From an uncultured Bacilli bacterium (GTDB lineage Bacteria > Bacillota_I > Bacilli_A > RF39 > UBA660): a stretch of 34,903 nt of DNA. The stretch is from the NCBI GenBank assembly GCA_947626425.1, contig CANQRX010000004.1:1-34903 (forward strand). The letters are read 5' to 3'. Made by a program: the position numbers and the translations under genes. The notes under the pieces were generated by a model that saw nothing but the letters and a program-made list of their open reading frames with translations, made no database searches and was not told where the DNA came from. Positions 7,178 through 14,616 of the stretch are shown here, in pieces; position 1 is the stretch's first letter; each line of letters opens with the position of its first letter.

Positions 7178-9295
7178 ATGAAGTTTCGGGTGTCGCCTAA
7201 AGATTTTACTATTTTTGTGATATTTTGCATTTTTTTACTTTATTTATGTGCGATTGCAGTTATAAATTTTTCATCTTTTGCTAATGATGGAACTTTTTAT
7301 GGCTTGAATCCTTTTCCAGCTTTTGGTCCGGATTATCTAGTTTTAACTTTATTTATGTTTTTTATGTCTTTAGTAATGATTTTTTCTAGTGTTTCATCTT
7401 ATATTTTTGAAAAGGACAAAGGAAGTAAACATTTTATTAATGTTAAAAATAAAGAAGAAAAAGGGTATTCAAGATGGGCTAAAGATAAAGAAATTAAAGA
7501 AGATGTTGGGGTAGTTCATGTTAAACCAGGAGATCGAATTATTGAAGGGGCTGGTATTCCTTTGATTAATAATGGTACGGATCTTTGGGTTGACAATAGT
7601 GAGTATCATACGTTAGTTATTGGAACAACTGGTTCTGGTAAGTCGGAATCGGTTATTAAGCCTCAAGTTAATGTTTTAGCTAAAAAAGGGGAGAGTATGA
7701 TTATTACTGACCCCAAAGGTGAATTATATAAATACTGTGGAAGTTATTTAAAAGAGCAAGGTTATAATATAATTGTGTTAAATTTTCGTGATCCTCAAGA
7801 TGGTAATGCTTGGAACCCTTTAACAGCTCCTTATAAAAACTATATTGAAGGTAATCGGGATAAAGCAACCGAATTATTAGATGATATTGCAACAAATATT
7901 TTAGTTGACCCAAAAAATAAAGAATCAGGATTCTGGGAACATTCTGCCGCCGATTATTTTTCTGCTTTAGCGCTTGGTTTATTTAAAGACGCTAAAGAAA
8001 GTGAAGTTAATTTAAATTCGATAAACTATATGAGTACTGTTGGTGAAGAACGTTTTGGTTCAAGTCATTATATTAATGAATATTTTAATTTTAAAGGGGC
8101 AGAATCACCAGAGTATATTTTTGCTTCCAATACGATTAATGCTCCGAGTGATACCAAAGGTGGTATTTTATCAACCTTTAGACAAAAAATAAGATTGTTT
8201 TCTTCTCGGGAAAAATTAAGTGAAATGCTATCTTATAGTGATTTTGATATGCGTTCAATTGGGGAAAAAAGAACAGCTGTCTTTTTGATAATTCATGATG
8301 AGAAAACAACTTATCATAGTTTATTAACGGTTTTTTTAAAACAATGTTATGAAACTTTGATAGATGTTGCTAAAGACCATGGGGGAAAGTTACCAATTCG
8401 AACTAATTTTATTTTAGATGAGTTTGCAAATATGCCACCATTAAATGATGTTGATTCAATGGTATCCGCAGCTCGTAGTAGACAGATTCGTTTTACTTTT
8501 GTTATTCAAAATTTTGCTCAGTTAAACGATGTTTATGGTAAAGAAGTTGCTGAGATTGTTCGAGGCAATTGCCGCAACTGGATATACTTAATTAGTACGG
8601 AATTAAATGCGTTAGAAGAAATTAGTAAAATGTGTGGGGAAGTCAAAAGTAAAGAAAAGGATAAAACGGCTTCAACTCCTTTAGTAACTATTACTGATTT
8701 ACAAAAAATGAAATTATTTCAAGCAATTATTATGCGATCACGACTTGCTCCATATAAAACTAATTTAGAACCTGATTTTAAAATGAATTGGGGAATTAAA
8801 AGAGAAGAAATGGATTTTCCGCATCGCGAATTTCATAATGTGCAAATATTTGATATTAAAAAATTTGTTTCCGAAGAAAAAAGAAAACAAATGGCTGAAA
8901 ATGGTCAAAATGGAATGAACAGTCCTTTTAATCCTTTTGGTAATCCAATGGGTGGAGGAATGGGTTTTAATCCTTTTGCTAGTCCGATGCCAAACCCAAT
9001 GATGCCATCTTCTTCCATGCCTAATCCTTTGGGAAGTGGAAGGCCTAATGGTGGTTTATCAGGTAGCAATTTAACAAGTGAAGAAATTGATAAAATGATT
9101 GCCGATATTGATAAAAAATTAAAAGAACTTGATGAAGAAGAAGCTTGGGAAAAAGCACAGATGGAAAAGAAGAATGAAATTTTACCGGAAGAGAATGAAA
9201 AACCAAAAATTAATATCGATACTGACTCAATTGTGATGAATGATAATGTTATAACTGATGATGAATTTTTTGATGATTTTTTTAATGATGAGTAG
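7178..9295 (+). CDS. VirD4/TraG-type type IV coupling ATPase
   Basis: The 705-residue protein has two N-terminal membrane segments (about residues 10-33 and 52-76), then the coupling-protein ATPase domain: Walker A GTTGSGKS (149-156), DPKGELY, and Walker B FILDEFANMP (about 411-420) followed by ARSRQIRFTFVIQNFAQL, typical of VirD4/TraG. In conjugation and type IV secretion these hexameric membrane ATPases deliver DNA or protein substrate to the channel. The tail is unusual: a Met/Pro/Gly/Asn-rich stretch (about 575-635), then an acidic region ending DDFFDDFFN-like. No relaxase, VirB4 or channel gene lies in the window, so it appears orphaned here. AAGGAGG sits about 7 bases before the ATG, and a TATAAT (7146-7151) lies upstream without a good -35. 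Confidence 0.9.
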   Translation: MKFRVSPKDFTIFVIFCIFLLYLCAIAVINFSSFANDGTFYGLNPFPAFGPDYLVLTLFMFFMSLVMIFSSVSSYIFEKDKGSKHFINVKNKEEKGYSRWAKDKEIKEDVGVVHVKPGDRIIEGAGIPLINNGTDLWVDNSEYHTLVIGTTGSGKSESVIKPQVNVLAKKGESMIITDPKGELYKYCGSYLKEQGYNIIVLNFRDPQDGNAWNPLTAPYKNYIEGNRDKATELLDDIATNILVDPKNKESGFWEHSAADYFSALALGLFKDAKESEVNLNSINYMSTVGEERFGSSHYINEYFNFKGAESPEYIFASNTINAPSDTKGGILSTFRQKIRLFSSREKLSEMLSYSDFDMRSIGEKRTAVFLIIHDEKTTYHSLLTVFLKQCYETLIDVAKDHGGKLPIRTNFILDEFANMPPLNDVDSMVSAARSRQIRFTFVIQNFAQLNDVYGKEVAEIVRGNCRNWIYLISTELNALEEISKMCGEVKSKEKDKTASTPLVTITDLQKMKLFQAIIMRSRLAPYKTNLEPDFKMNWGIKREEMDFPHREFHNVQIFDIKKFVSEEKRKQMAENGQNGMNSPFNPFGNPMGGGMGFNPFASPMPNPMMPSSSMPNPLGSGRPNGGLSGSNLTSEEIDKMIADIDKKLKELDEEEAWEKAQMEKKNEILPEENEKPKINIDTDSIVMNDNVITDDEFFDDFFNDE

Positions 9296-9343
9296 ATTTT
9301 TAACCAAAAAAATTTAAATACATAAACTATTAAGGGTGAGATA

Positions 9344-9580
9344 ATGAATCCTTATTTAAATTTTTACAGTCCAAGAATTCCTAATCGGAATAATGACGAC
9401 CGATTTATTTTTCCCTTTTTAGTTGGAGCGGTAACAGGCGGAGCAGCAGTTGGTCTTACTAGGCCAAGACCAATTTACAATGTAGCACCTCAATCTAATT
9501 ATCAACCATATCCTGGACCTTATGGAAATTATTCTTATAATTATTACTATCCATATTATCCATATCAATATTATCGGTAA
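9344..9580 (+). CDS. Small Tyr/Pro-rich protein with one hydrophobic segment
   Basis: The 78-residue protein has a polar start, a Gly/Ala-rich hydrophobic stretch (FIFPFLVGAVTGGAAVGL, about residues 22-39) and a tail dominated by Tyr, Pro and Asn (YYYPYYPYQYYR). It follows the VirD4-like gene by 48 bases with GGGTGAG before the ATG, so it may be co-transcribed. No family is recognised. Tyr/Pro-rich tails occur in spore-coat and surface proteins, but that is only compositional similarity. Its 3' end overlaps the convergent SEDS gene by 10 bases. Confidence 0.65.
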   Translation: MNPYLNFYSPRIPNRNNDDRFIFPFLVGAVTGGAAVGLTRPRPIYNVAPQSNYQPYPGPYGNYSYNYYYPYYPYQYYR

Positions 9581-10695
9581 GTCAATTTGTAAGCTTTACG
9601 TTTTTTAGTAAAGCTTTTCTTTTGTTGGGCGATAATTCCCAAAAAGGCAAAAGAAGCAATCATAATCGACCCTCCATAGCTTAAGAACGGTAAAGGTATC
9701 CCAATGATTGGTAAAATTCCTAAGTTCATTCCAATATTAATAAATTGACTAAAAAAGAAAATTGTTAAAAAAGCTAAAATAAAGAAGGAACGAGTTGTAT
9801 TTTTTTCTTGGTGTAAATAATTTATTAAACAAAGATCTAAACAAAAATAACTAAAAATAATAAGAAGAGGTCCAGTTAAACCAAAAACATTGCTAGACAA
9901 TGCAAAAATAAAATCAGTTGGAGCTTCGGGAATATAAATACCTGGTGTTGTTAGGGAAAATTTCCAAAAGGGGGCACTTCCTAAGGCAATTAAGGCATTT
10001 TCAATTTGCATTCCACTGCCAAAATTTAAAACTCTTTCCACTCGATAGAAAAAACTTGTTCCTAAAATTTTAATTAAAAAATCTCGTTGCCAAAAATAAC
10101 AATAAAAGAATCCTCCTAAAATACTAGCAATGATAAACAAAAAAATCCAAAACCATTTTTTAGAAATTTTGGTATTCCAAAGCAAAACTATGGTTATTAA
10201 TAGTAAAAAAATTATTGCGCCTGTGTCGGGTTCTAAAAAAATTAAAATGGAAGGAATGAGAAAAAGAAGTAAAACTTGAAATAAAAATTTAAATTCATCT
10301 TTTAAAGTATAAAAAATTCGATTAGAACAAAAGATGGCTAAAAATAGTGAATAAGAAAACTTCATAAATTCACTTGGTTGAAATTGAAAATTGCCGAATT
10401 TTAACCAAGCTTTCGCACCGTTCGCGTTGTTACCATAAATTAATACTAAAAGTAATAGTAAAACATTTACTAAATACATTATAAAACTAAAACGAAACCA
10501 AACTTTGGAAGGAATAAAATAGCAAACAACAAAAATTCCTAAGCCAATTATAATCCAAGTTAATTGTTTTTCAAAATTATTAACAAATAAAGGAGAAATA
10601 AACTTTGAATGATACATTAGAATTAAACTAATGCTTAATAAAATAAGTAAAAATAAAGGAATTATATAAGTTGTCATTTTTTTAATATTTTTCAT
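9571..10695 (-). CDS. SEDS-family peptidoglycan glycosyltransferase (RodA/FtsW/SpoVE-like)
   Basis: The 374-residue polytopic membrane protein has about ten hydrophobic segments. Family motifs are present: GAKAWLKFG...FQPSEFMK in the first third, the extracellular PEAPTDFIFA, and LSYGGSIMIASFAFLGI near the C-terminus. SEDS proteins polymerise lipid II glycan strands with a partner class B PBP: RodA in elongation, FtsW at the septum, SpoVE in spores. The sequence is short and divergent in the central loop, so I do not choose a symbol. No PBP gene is adjacent. The ATG at 10695 has no convincing ribosome site; an ATG eight codons in is an alternative. Divergent from the next gene. Confidence 0.87.
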   Translation of the reverse strand: MKNIKKMTTYIIPLFLLILLSISLILMYHSKFISPLFVNNFEKQLTWIIIGLGIFVVCYFIPSKVWFRFSFIMYLVNVLLLLLVLIYGNNANGAKAWLKFGNFQFQPSEFMKFSYSLFLAIFCSNRIFYTLKDEFKFLFQVLLLFLIPSILIFLEPDTGAIIFLLLITIVLLWNTKISKKWFWIFLFIIASILGGFFYCYFWQRDFLIKILGTSFFYRVERVLNFGSGMQIENALIALGSAPFWKFSLTTPGIYIPEAPTDFIFALSSNVFGLTGPLLIIFSYFCLDLCLINYLHQEKNTTRSFFILAFLTIFFFSQFINIGMNLGILPIIGIPLPFLSYGGSIMIASFAFLGIIAQQKKSFTKKRKAYKLTYR

Positions 10696-10757
10696 ATTAT
10701 TAATATGAGTAAAAAAATAAAAAAATAATCATAAAATATTAAAAAAGAGGTGGATAT

Positions 10758-11057
10758 ATGAAAAATGAATTGCCAAAGGTTTATTCTAATCCAATTGATA
10801 AAGAAATTAAAAATAATAAAGAGTATTATTATAGTCGCGAACAATCAAGAGATTACAAAAGCCCTAAAGAAATAAATAAAATGATAAATCAAATATTTGC
10901 TAGTAAAGATTTTGTTTACAAAAAAAAGATTAGAATAACAACTTTTGATAATCAATTAGAAGTTAATTTGGTAGGAAGAACTAATAATAATTTATTAACT
11001 TTAGATAACCAAAAAATTGCTTTAAACGAAATAATTAATATTGAAGAAATTGTCTAG
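10758..11057 (+). CDS. Small protein of unknown function
   Basis: The 99-residue soluble protein is charged in its first 55 residues (EIKNNKEYYYSREQSRDYKSPKEINKMI). Its second half looks like a compact beta fold (KIRITTFDNQLEVNLVGRTNNNLLTLDNQKIALNEIINIEEI) with an SH3- or Sm-like strand pattern; that is impression only. A strong AGAGGTGG lies before the ATG at 10758, and a perfect-stem terminator follows the stop, so it is a real single-gene unit. It is divergent from the SEDS gene and lies just upstream of the DGR. Confidence 0.7.
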   Translation: MKNELPKVYSNPIDKEIKNNKEYYYSREQSRDYKSPKEINKMINQIFASKDFVYKKKIRITTFDNQLEVNLVGRTNNNLLTLDNQKIALNEIINIEEIV

Positions 11058-11079
11058 GATAAAAAATCCTAGATTTTTT
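11053..11079 (+). terminator. Intrinsic terminator
   Basis: TCTAGGAT and ATCCTAGA form a perfect 8-bp stem around AAAAA, followed by six T. It isolates the DGR promoter from the upstream gene. Confidence 0.85.
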
Positions 11080-11093
11080 AAGTGCAAAACATC

Positions 11094-11122
11094 TTGAAAA
11101 AAGGTAGTTATTAACTTATAAT
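11094..11122 (+). promoter_or_regulatory. Sigma-A-type promoter of the DGR target gene
   Basis: TTGAAA (11094-11099), 17 bases, TATAAT (11117-11122), about 30 bases before the target ATG. It lies immediately after a terminator, so the DGR target has its own promoter. Confidence 0.75.
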
Positions 11123-11152
11123 TTTAGTAGAAAATAGGAAGGAAAAAGAAAA

Positions 11153-12524
11153 ATGAAAATAGAAAATTATAAGTTAAAAGTAAGTAAAAAAACAAAGATT
11201 TTGATTGGAAGTATGGTAGGAATAATGGCCCTAGGGGGGGGGGTATTTATTAGATAAGAGTTTAGGAAAATACCAAGTCGAACAAAGTTTTCCCATAATG
11301 AATGGGAAAATTCAAGCAAGTGGAGATGTTTCTATCATTGCTATTAAAGTTGATGGAGCTGTAGTAGATGAAATTCCAGCTAAAGGTTCAGGAAAATATT
11401 TTGAAAGTGCGGAATGTTCAAATGGAGCTACGGGATCATGGGATCGAACGAATTGGCAATTTTTATTAAATACAACCAAAAAAACCAAATGTACATTAAA
11501 TTTTACAACAACAAAAAGTACAACTGGTGAACAAAGTGGTGCAAGTAAAATGGAAGATTTATTATCTCAAGAAGAAGATAAAGGATCAGGAATAACTATT
11601 GTCAGTGATGATAATAACATTAGATACATAGGAAAAAGCCCAAATAATTATATTTATTTTAATTGTAAAGATGGTAGTAATTCAGGGACTAATTGTGAAA
11701 CATGGCGAATAATAGGATTAATGGATGGAATAAAAACCAAAGCCGGAAAAACAGAAAGATTGTTAAAAATCATAAGAGAACCATTACCAAAGAATTTAAG
11801 TTGGGACTCATCAGATTCGAATGTAAATGGGGGCAATGGAGTGAATGAATGGAGTCAAGCAGATTTAATGACTGTCTTAAATGGTGATTATTTTAAAGGC
11901 CAAACAGGAACTGATAAATGTTATAGTGGTTCTAGCGAAAAAACAACAGAATGTCCAGATTGGACCCAGTATGGTTTAAAAAAATCAGCCCAAGATATGA
12001 TCGAAGAAGTGGTTTGGAATACGGGAACGGCCTCAGGAACTGAAAACACTTGGCAAAAAGAAAATGTGCCAGTATTTCAATATATGTGGGAACGAAGTGA
12101 TTTTACAGGAAAGCAATGTAATGGTGGAAGTTATTGTAACGACGATGTTCAAAGACAAACCACATGGGAAGGTAAAGTAGGTTTGATGTACCCATCGGAC
12201 TATGGATATGCCACCGATGGAGGAGGCGACCAAGTGAAAAGAATGCAATGTTTATATACACCATTATATAATTGGGGTAATAACAGTAATTGTAAAAGTA
12301 ATGATTGGCTTTACGATTCAAGTAATACTCAATGGACAATGACACCTGCGCCGAACTCTTCGAATGCTTACCGTGTGTTCCTTGTCTACACGGGCGGGAC
12401 TGTCGACTACTACTATGCCCACTTTGCTTACGCGGTTCGCCCCGTCGTGTATCTGAAATCGAATGTGAAGATTTCTGGAGGAGAAGGAACCTCAAGCAGT
12501 CCATACACTTTGACGATCAGTTAA
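11153..12524 (+). CDS. DGR target surface protein C (variable protein), out of frame at a G10 tract
   Basis: ATG at 11153 follows AGGAAGG and encodes a basic N-terminus and the start of a membrane anchor (ILIGSMVGIMALGGG). Ten G (11234-11243) then push the frame to a stop at 11255. Nine G would give one frame of 457 codons including the stop: ALGGGYLLDKSLGKYQVEQS, aligning with LGNSFGKYQVEKS of paralog A. As read, only the part from the internal ATG 11298 (408 residues, no anchor) is open. The body has the Cys domain (AECSNGATGSWDRTNWQF), WRIIGLMDGIK, NEWSQADLM and VGLMYPSDYGYATDGGG. The C-terminal variable repeat is residues rich in Tyr, His, Phe, Arg (SSNAYRVFLVY...AHFAYAVRPVVYLK). I infer an exposed ligand-binding lectin-like domain diversified by the DGR. 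Confidence 0.85.
11234..11243. repeat. Poly-G tract (G10) in the membrane-anchor codons of the DGR target
   Basis: Ten consecutive G in a genome that is mostly A/T. The count is one off the number (9 or 12) that keeps the target in frame. Homopolymers of this length are classic slipped-strand phase-variation sites; a sequencing or assembly miscount is the main alternative. Confidence 0.9.
12347..12445 (+). repeat. DGR variable repeat (VR)
   Basis: This 99-bp stretch aligns without gaps to the TR at 12629-12727. There are 18 mismatches, of which 16 are at TR adenines (A to T, C or G); the other two are T to C, one in a GCT codon and one in the final GC-rich block. The changes turn TR Asn codons into Tyr, Arg, Leu, Thr, Asp, His and Phe. 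The last bases (GCGGTTCG-CCCGT) form the probable initiation-of-mutagenic-homing segment, with one VR/TR difference. Confidence 0.95.
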
Positions 12525-12526
12525 TT

Positions 12527-12578
12527 GGCTCGTTGGAGGGCGAAAGTCCTCCCGAGCCCGCACTTAATTTTTTTTTTT
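12527..12578 (+). terminator. GNRA-capped hairpin after the target gene, with T11 tail
   Basis: GGCTCG (12527-12532) pairs with CGAGCC (12553-12558), and GGAGG (12535-12539) with CCTCC (12548-12552). A G·T and C-G pair close a GAAA tetraloop (12542-12545). It starts two bases past the target stop, and eleven T follow at 12568-12578. It can serve as an intrinsic terminator. Known DGRs also have a GNRA-type hairpin just downstream of VR that aids retrohoming, so it may have both roles. Confidence 0.8.
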
Positions 12579-12628
12579 GGCATTTTTTTTGTTTTTAGAC
12601 ATAAATAATTATTAGGTAAGTATTAATA

Positions 12629-12727
12629 TGCGCCGAACTCTTCGAATGCTAACAATGTGTTCAATGTCAACACGAGCGGGAATGTCAACAACAACAATGC
12701 TAACAATGCTAACGCGGTTCGTCCCGT
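12629..12727 (+). repeat. DGR template repeat (TR)
   Basis: Non-coding 99-bp donor copy of the VR, 183 bp downstream of it. In the VR reading phase it is a series of AAC and AAT codons (NANNVFNVN..NVNNNNANNANAVRP). AAY codons give 15 amino acids and no stop when only adenines mutate, as is typical of DGR templates. Confidence 0.95.
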
Positions 12728-12857
12728 ATAGAGCCCTTTAAACAATGGGGATATCATGATTAAGGTTATAATATGAATCTTAAAGGACAATACTTATCTA
12801 GAGTTATACTCGAATATATTACATAAATGAGAATTTATACGTAAATTCTCTAGCCCT
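12728..12857 (+). ncRNA. TR-downstream spacer RNA of the DGR
   Basis: About 130 bases without a gene separate TR from the accessory gene. In the Bordetella phage DGR a spacer of similar length is required for cDNA priming and binding of RT-Avd. A perfect 9-bp hairpin lies at its 3' end (12829-12850). The functional role is inferred from position. Confidence 0.55.
12829..12850 (+). other. Perfect hairpin with UACG loop in the DGR spacer
   Basis: GAGAATTTA and TAAATTCTC pair perfectly around TACG, eight bases before the MSL start. No T run follows, so it is not a terminator. It may structure the DGR RNA or mask the weak start of the next gene. Confidence 0.6.
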
Positions 12858-13250
12858 ATGTATTTTTTAGAAATGGAAAAAAATGAAAATTATCTTATAA
12901 TTCGGAAAGTTGGTTTATTTTATAATGCTTTTGATGATGATGCTATAATTCTTAATTATTTGCTTGACTATAAAATTATTAATGGTCGATGTGGTTTTCC
13001 AGAAAATGCTGTTAATAAAGTTATTAATATTTTAGAAGATAAAAAAATAAATTATTTAATTATGGAAGAAGAAGAAAAAAAGCAAAATTTTAAGAATCTT
13101 AATCAATATAGTAAATATTTAGCTAAAGCTAAAGATAAATTAACTTTAGTAAATTTAATTGAAGAAATTAAAAAAAAGTTAGTTAAAATGAATGAAGGAC
13201 AGTTATATGAACTTCTTAATAAATTTAAGGAATTAATCGATGAATATTAA
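12858..13250 (+). CDS. DGR accessory protein, MutS-domain-I-like (MSL type)
   Basis: The 130-residue protein begins with a region resembling MutS mismatch-recognition domain I: YLIIRKVGLFYNAFDDDAIILNYLLDYKI, compared with the VGDFYEAFGEDA...LDI pattern, then RCGFPENAVNKVINILEDKKINYLIM. It ends in a charged helical tail (about residues 65-130). MutS-like accessory genes are one of the described DGR accessory types; their exact role is unproven. It sits between the DGR spacer and avd and overlaps avd by 11 bases. Neither ATG 12858 nor the ATG at 12873 has a good ribosome site; domain comparison slightly favours 12873, which opens MEKNENYLII. Confidence 0.78.
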   Translation: MYFLEMEKNENYLIIRKVGLFYNAFDDDAIILNYLLDYKIINGRCGFPENAVNKVINILEDKKINYLIMEEEEKKQNFKNLNQYSKYLAKAKDKLTLVNLIEEIKKKLVKMNEGQLYELLNKFKELIDEY

Positions 13251-13568
13251 TGAGTTTCGAATTGTTAAAAATATTAAAAAGTACATTCTTTCTTTAGATA
13301 AAATTCTTGTTAATTTTCCTAGAAAAGAAAAAATATTAAAAGATAAAATTAAAGAAACTTCTTTTGATGTTTTAGAATTAACTTATTATGCTAATACTCT
13401 TGAAGAAAAAAAGGAAATTCAAAAACAAATTATTAGTTAAATATGCTCGATTTTTATTTTGAATATGCCCATAAGTGTAGTTTTATAAGTGAAAAACAAT
13501 GTTTAAATAAAACAAATGAATTACTTGCGATTACGAAAATGATTTACGGGTGGATTAAAAATGGATAA
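13240..13568 (+). pseudogene. avd: DGR accessory variability determinant (Avd-like four-helix bundle), one frameshift
   Basis: The first frame (13240-13440) gives 66 residues with the Avd-like start IVKNIKKYILSLDKILVNFP. The continuation lies in the next frame from about 13437: LNMLDFYFEYAHKCSFISEKQ and the family-typical end ITKMIYGWIK, with a stop at 13566-13568. Joined, the product is about 108 residues, normal for Avd, a pentameric four-helix-bundle partner of the DGR RT that binds TR-containing RNA. One base is missing (or two extra) near 13437. It overlaps both neighbours (MSL stop and RT start), as in an intact operon. Confidence 0.78.
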
Positions 13569-14616
13569 ATACATTAACTTACAAAATATTCTTAGTCTTT
13601 ATGAAGATAAAATTAGTAAAACAGTAAAAAATAAAAAAAGATTATATCGTTTTGAAAGAAATAAATATGCCAATATAACTAACATCATTAAACAGTTAAA
13701 AAGTGATAATTATCATATGCAACCATATAACATCTTTATTATTCATGAACCAAAATGTCGGTAGTAATGTCACTGGATTTAAATGACAAAATAATTAATC
13801 ATTTTATAACTAAATTTGTTTTAGAACCGAAACTTGAAAAATATTTGGATATTAGAAATATTGCAACTCGATGGAACGGATTATGGTATTAAATTGACGA
13901 AAAAATATATTGAACAAAATAAAAAATATGAAAATTTTTATGTTTTAAAAATGGATATAAAAAAATATTTTTATAATATTGACCATGAAATAATTAAAGG
14001 AATGCTTAAGCGTGATTTAGATGAAAAAGAGTACAATTTTATGTGTAACATTATTGATAGTACCAATGAAGAATACATAAATGAATATTTAAGCAAAGTA
14101 AAAAAAGAAAATCCGGATATATCTTTATATTATAAAGGTAAAGGGTTACCAATTGGCAATTTAACAAGTCAATTTTTATCAATTTTTTACTTACATGCGT
14201 TAGATCACTTTATTGTTCATGATTTGAAAATTAAACATTATGTACGTTATATGGATGATTTTATTTTGATGCATCCTAGGAAAGAATATTTGTATCATTG
14301 CAAAGATATTATTATTGATAAGTTAAAAAAGGAATATAAATTAGAAGTTAATTTAAAGAAAACCAAAATTGTTAGTATTAAACAAGGTTTTGAATTTATT
14401 GGTTATCGTTATTTTTTGAAAGGGAAAAAAACAATTGTGCTTTTAAGGAAAAAAACTATTACAAAAATTAAAAAACGAGTTCGAGAGCTTCATTATTTGT
14501 TTAAGCATCACAAAATATCTTTAGAAACTTACTTTACTTCAATTAATAATTATTATCATTCTTTTAAATATGGAAGTAGACAAAAAATAAAAAGAATTAT
14601 TACGAGGTATGAATGA
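13561..14616 (+). pseudogene. DGR reverse transcriptase, two compensating frameshifts
   Basis: Start ATG 13561 opens MDKYINLQNILSLYEDK...IHEPKCR. The frame breaks at about 13761 (TAG follows), continues one base back as VVMSLDLNDKIINHFITKFVLEPKLE...IATR, and returns to the original phase at about 13872 as GTDYGIKLTKKYIEQ. The rest to 14616 is intact: catalytic Asp in VLKMDIKKYFYNID, the DGR-type GLPIGNLTSQFLS block, YVRYMDDFIL with the catalytic DD, and GFEFIGYRYF. The nominal length of about 350 residues suits DGR RTs. The second break looks like loss of about 8 bases, where relatives have two or three residues between ATR and G. As read, no full-length RT can be made. Confidence 0.88.

Noticed and set aside
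12103..12504. Long antisense open frame opposite the VR end of the target gene.
   Set aside because: It is a shadow of the GC-richer VR region, with no ribosome site or recognisable protein features, and the sense strand is clearly coding.
12629..12727. Possible CRISPR or simple microsatellite because of repeated AAC/AAT units.
   Set aside because: There is no repeat-spacer structure. The full-length match to VR and the adjacent RT explain it as a DGR template.
12628..12741. A 37-codon ORF reads through the TR in another frame from ATG 12628.
   Set aside because: TR is a donor RNA. The frame has no ribosome site, and its repeated Met-Leu-Thr codons follow from the AAC/AAT pattern.
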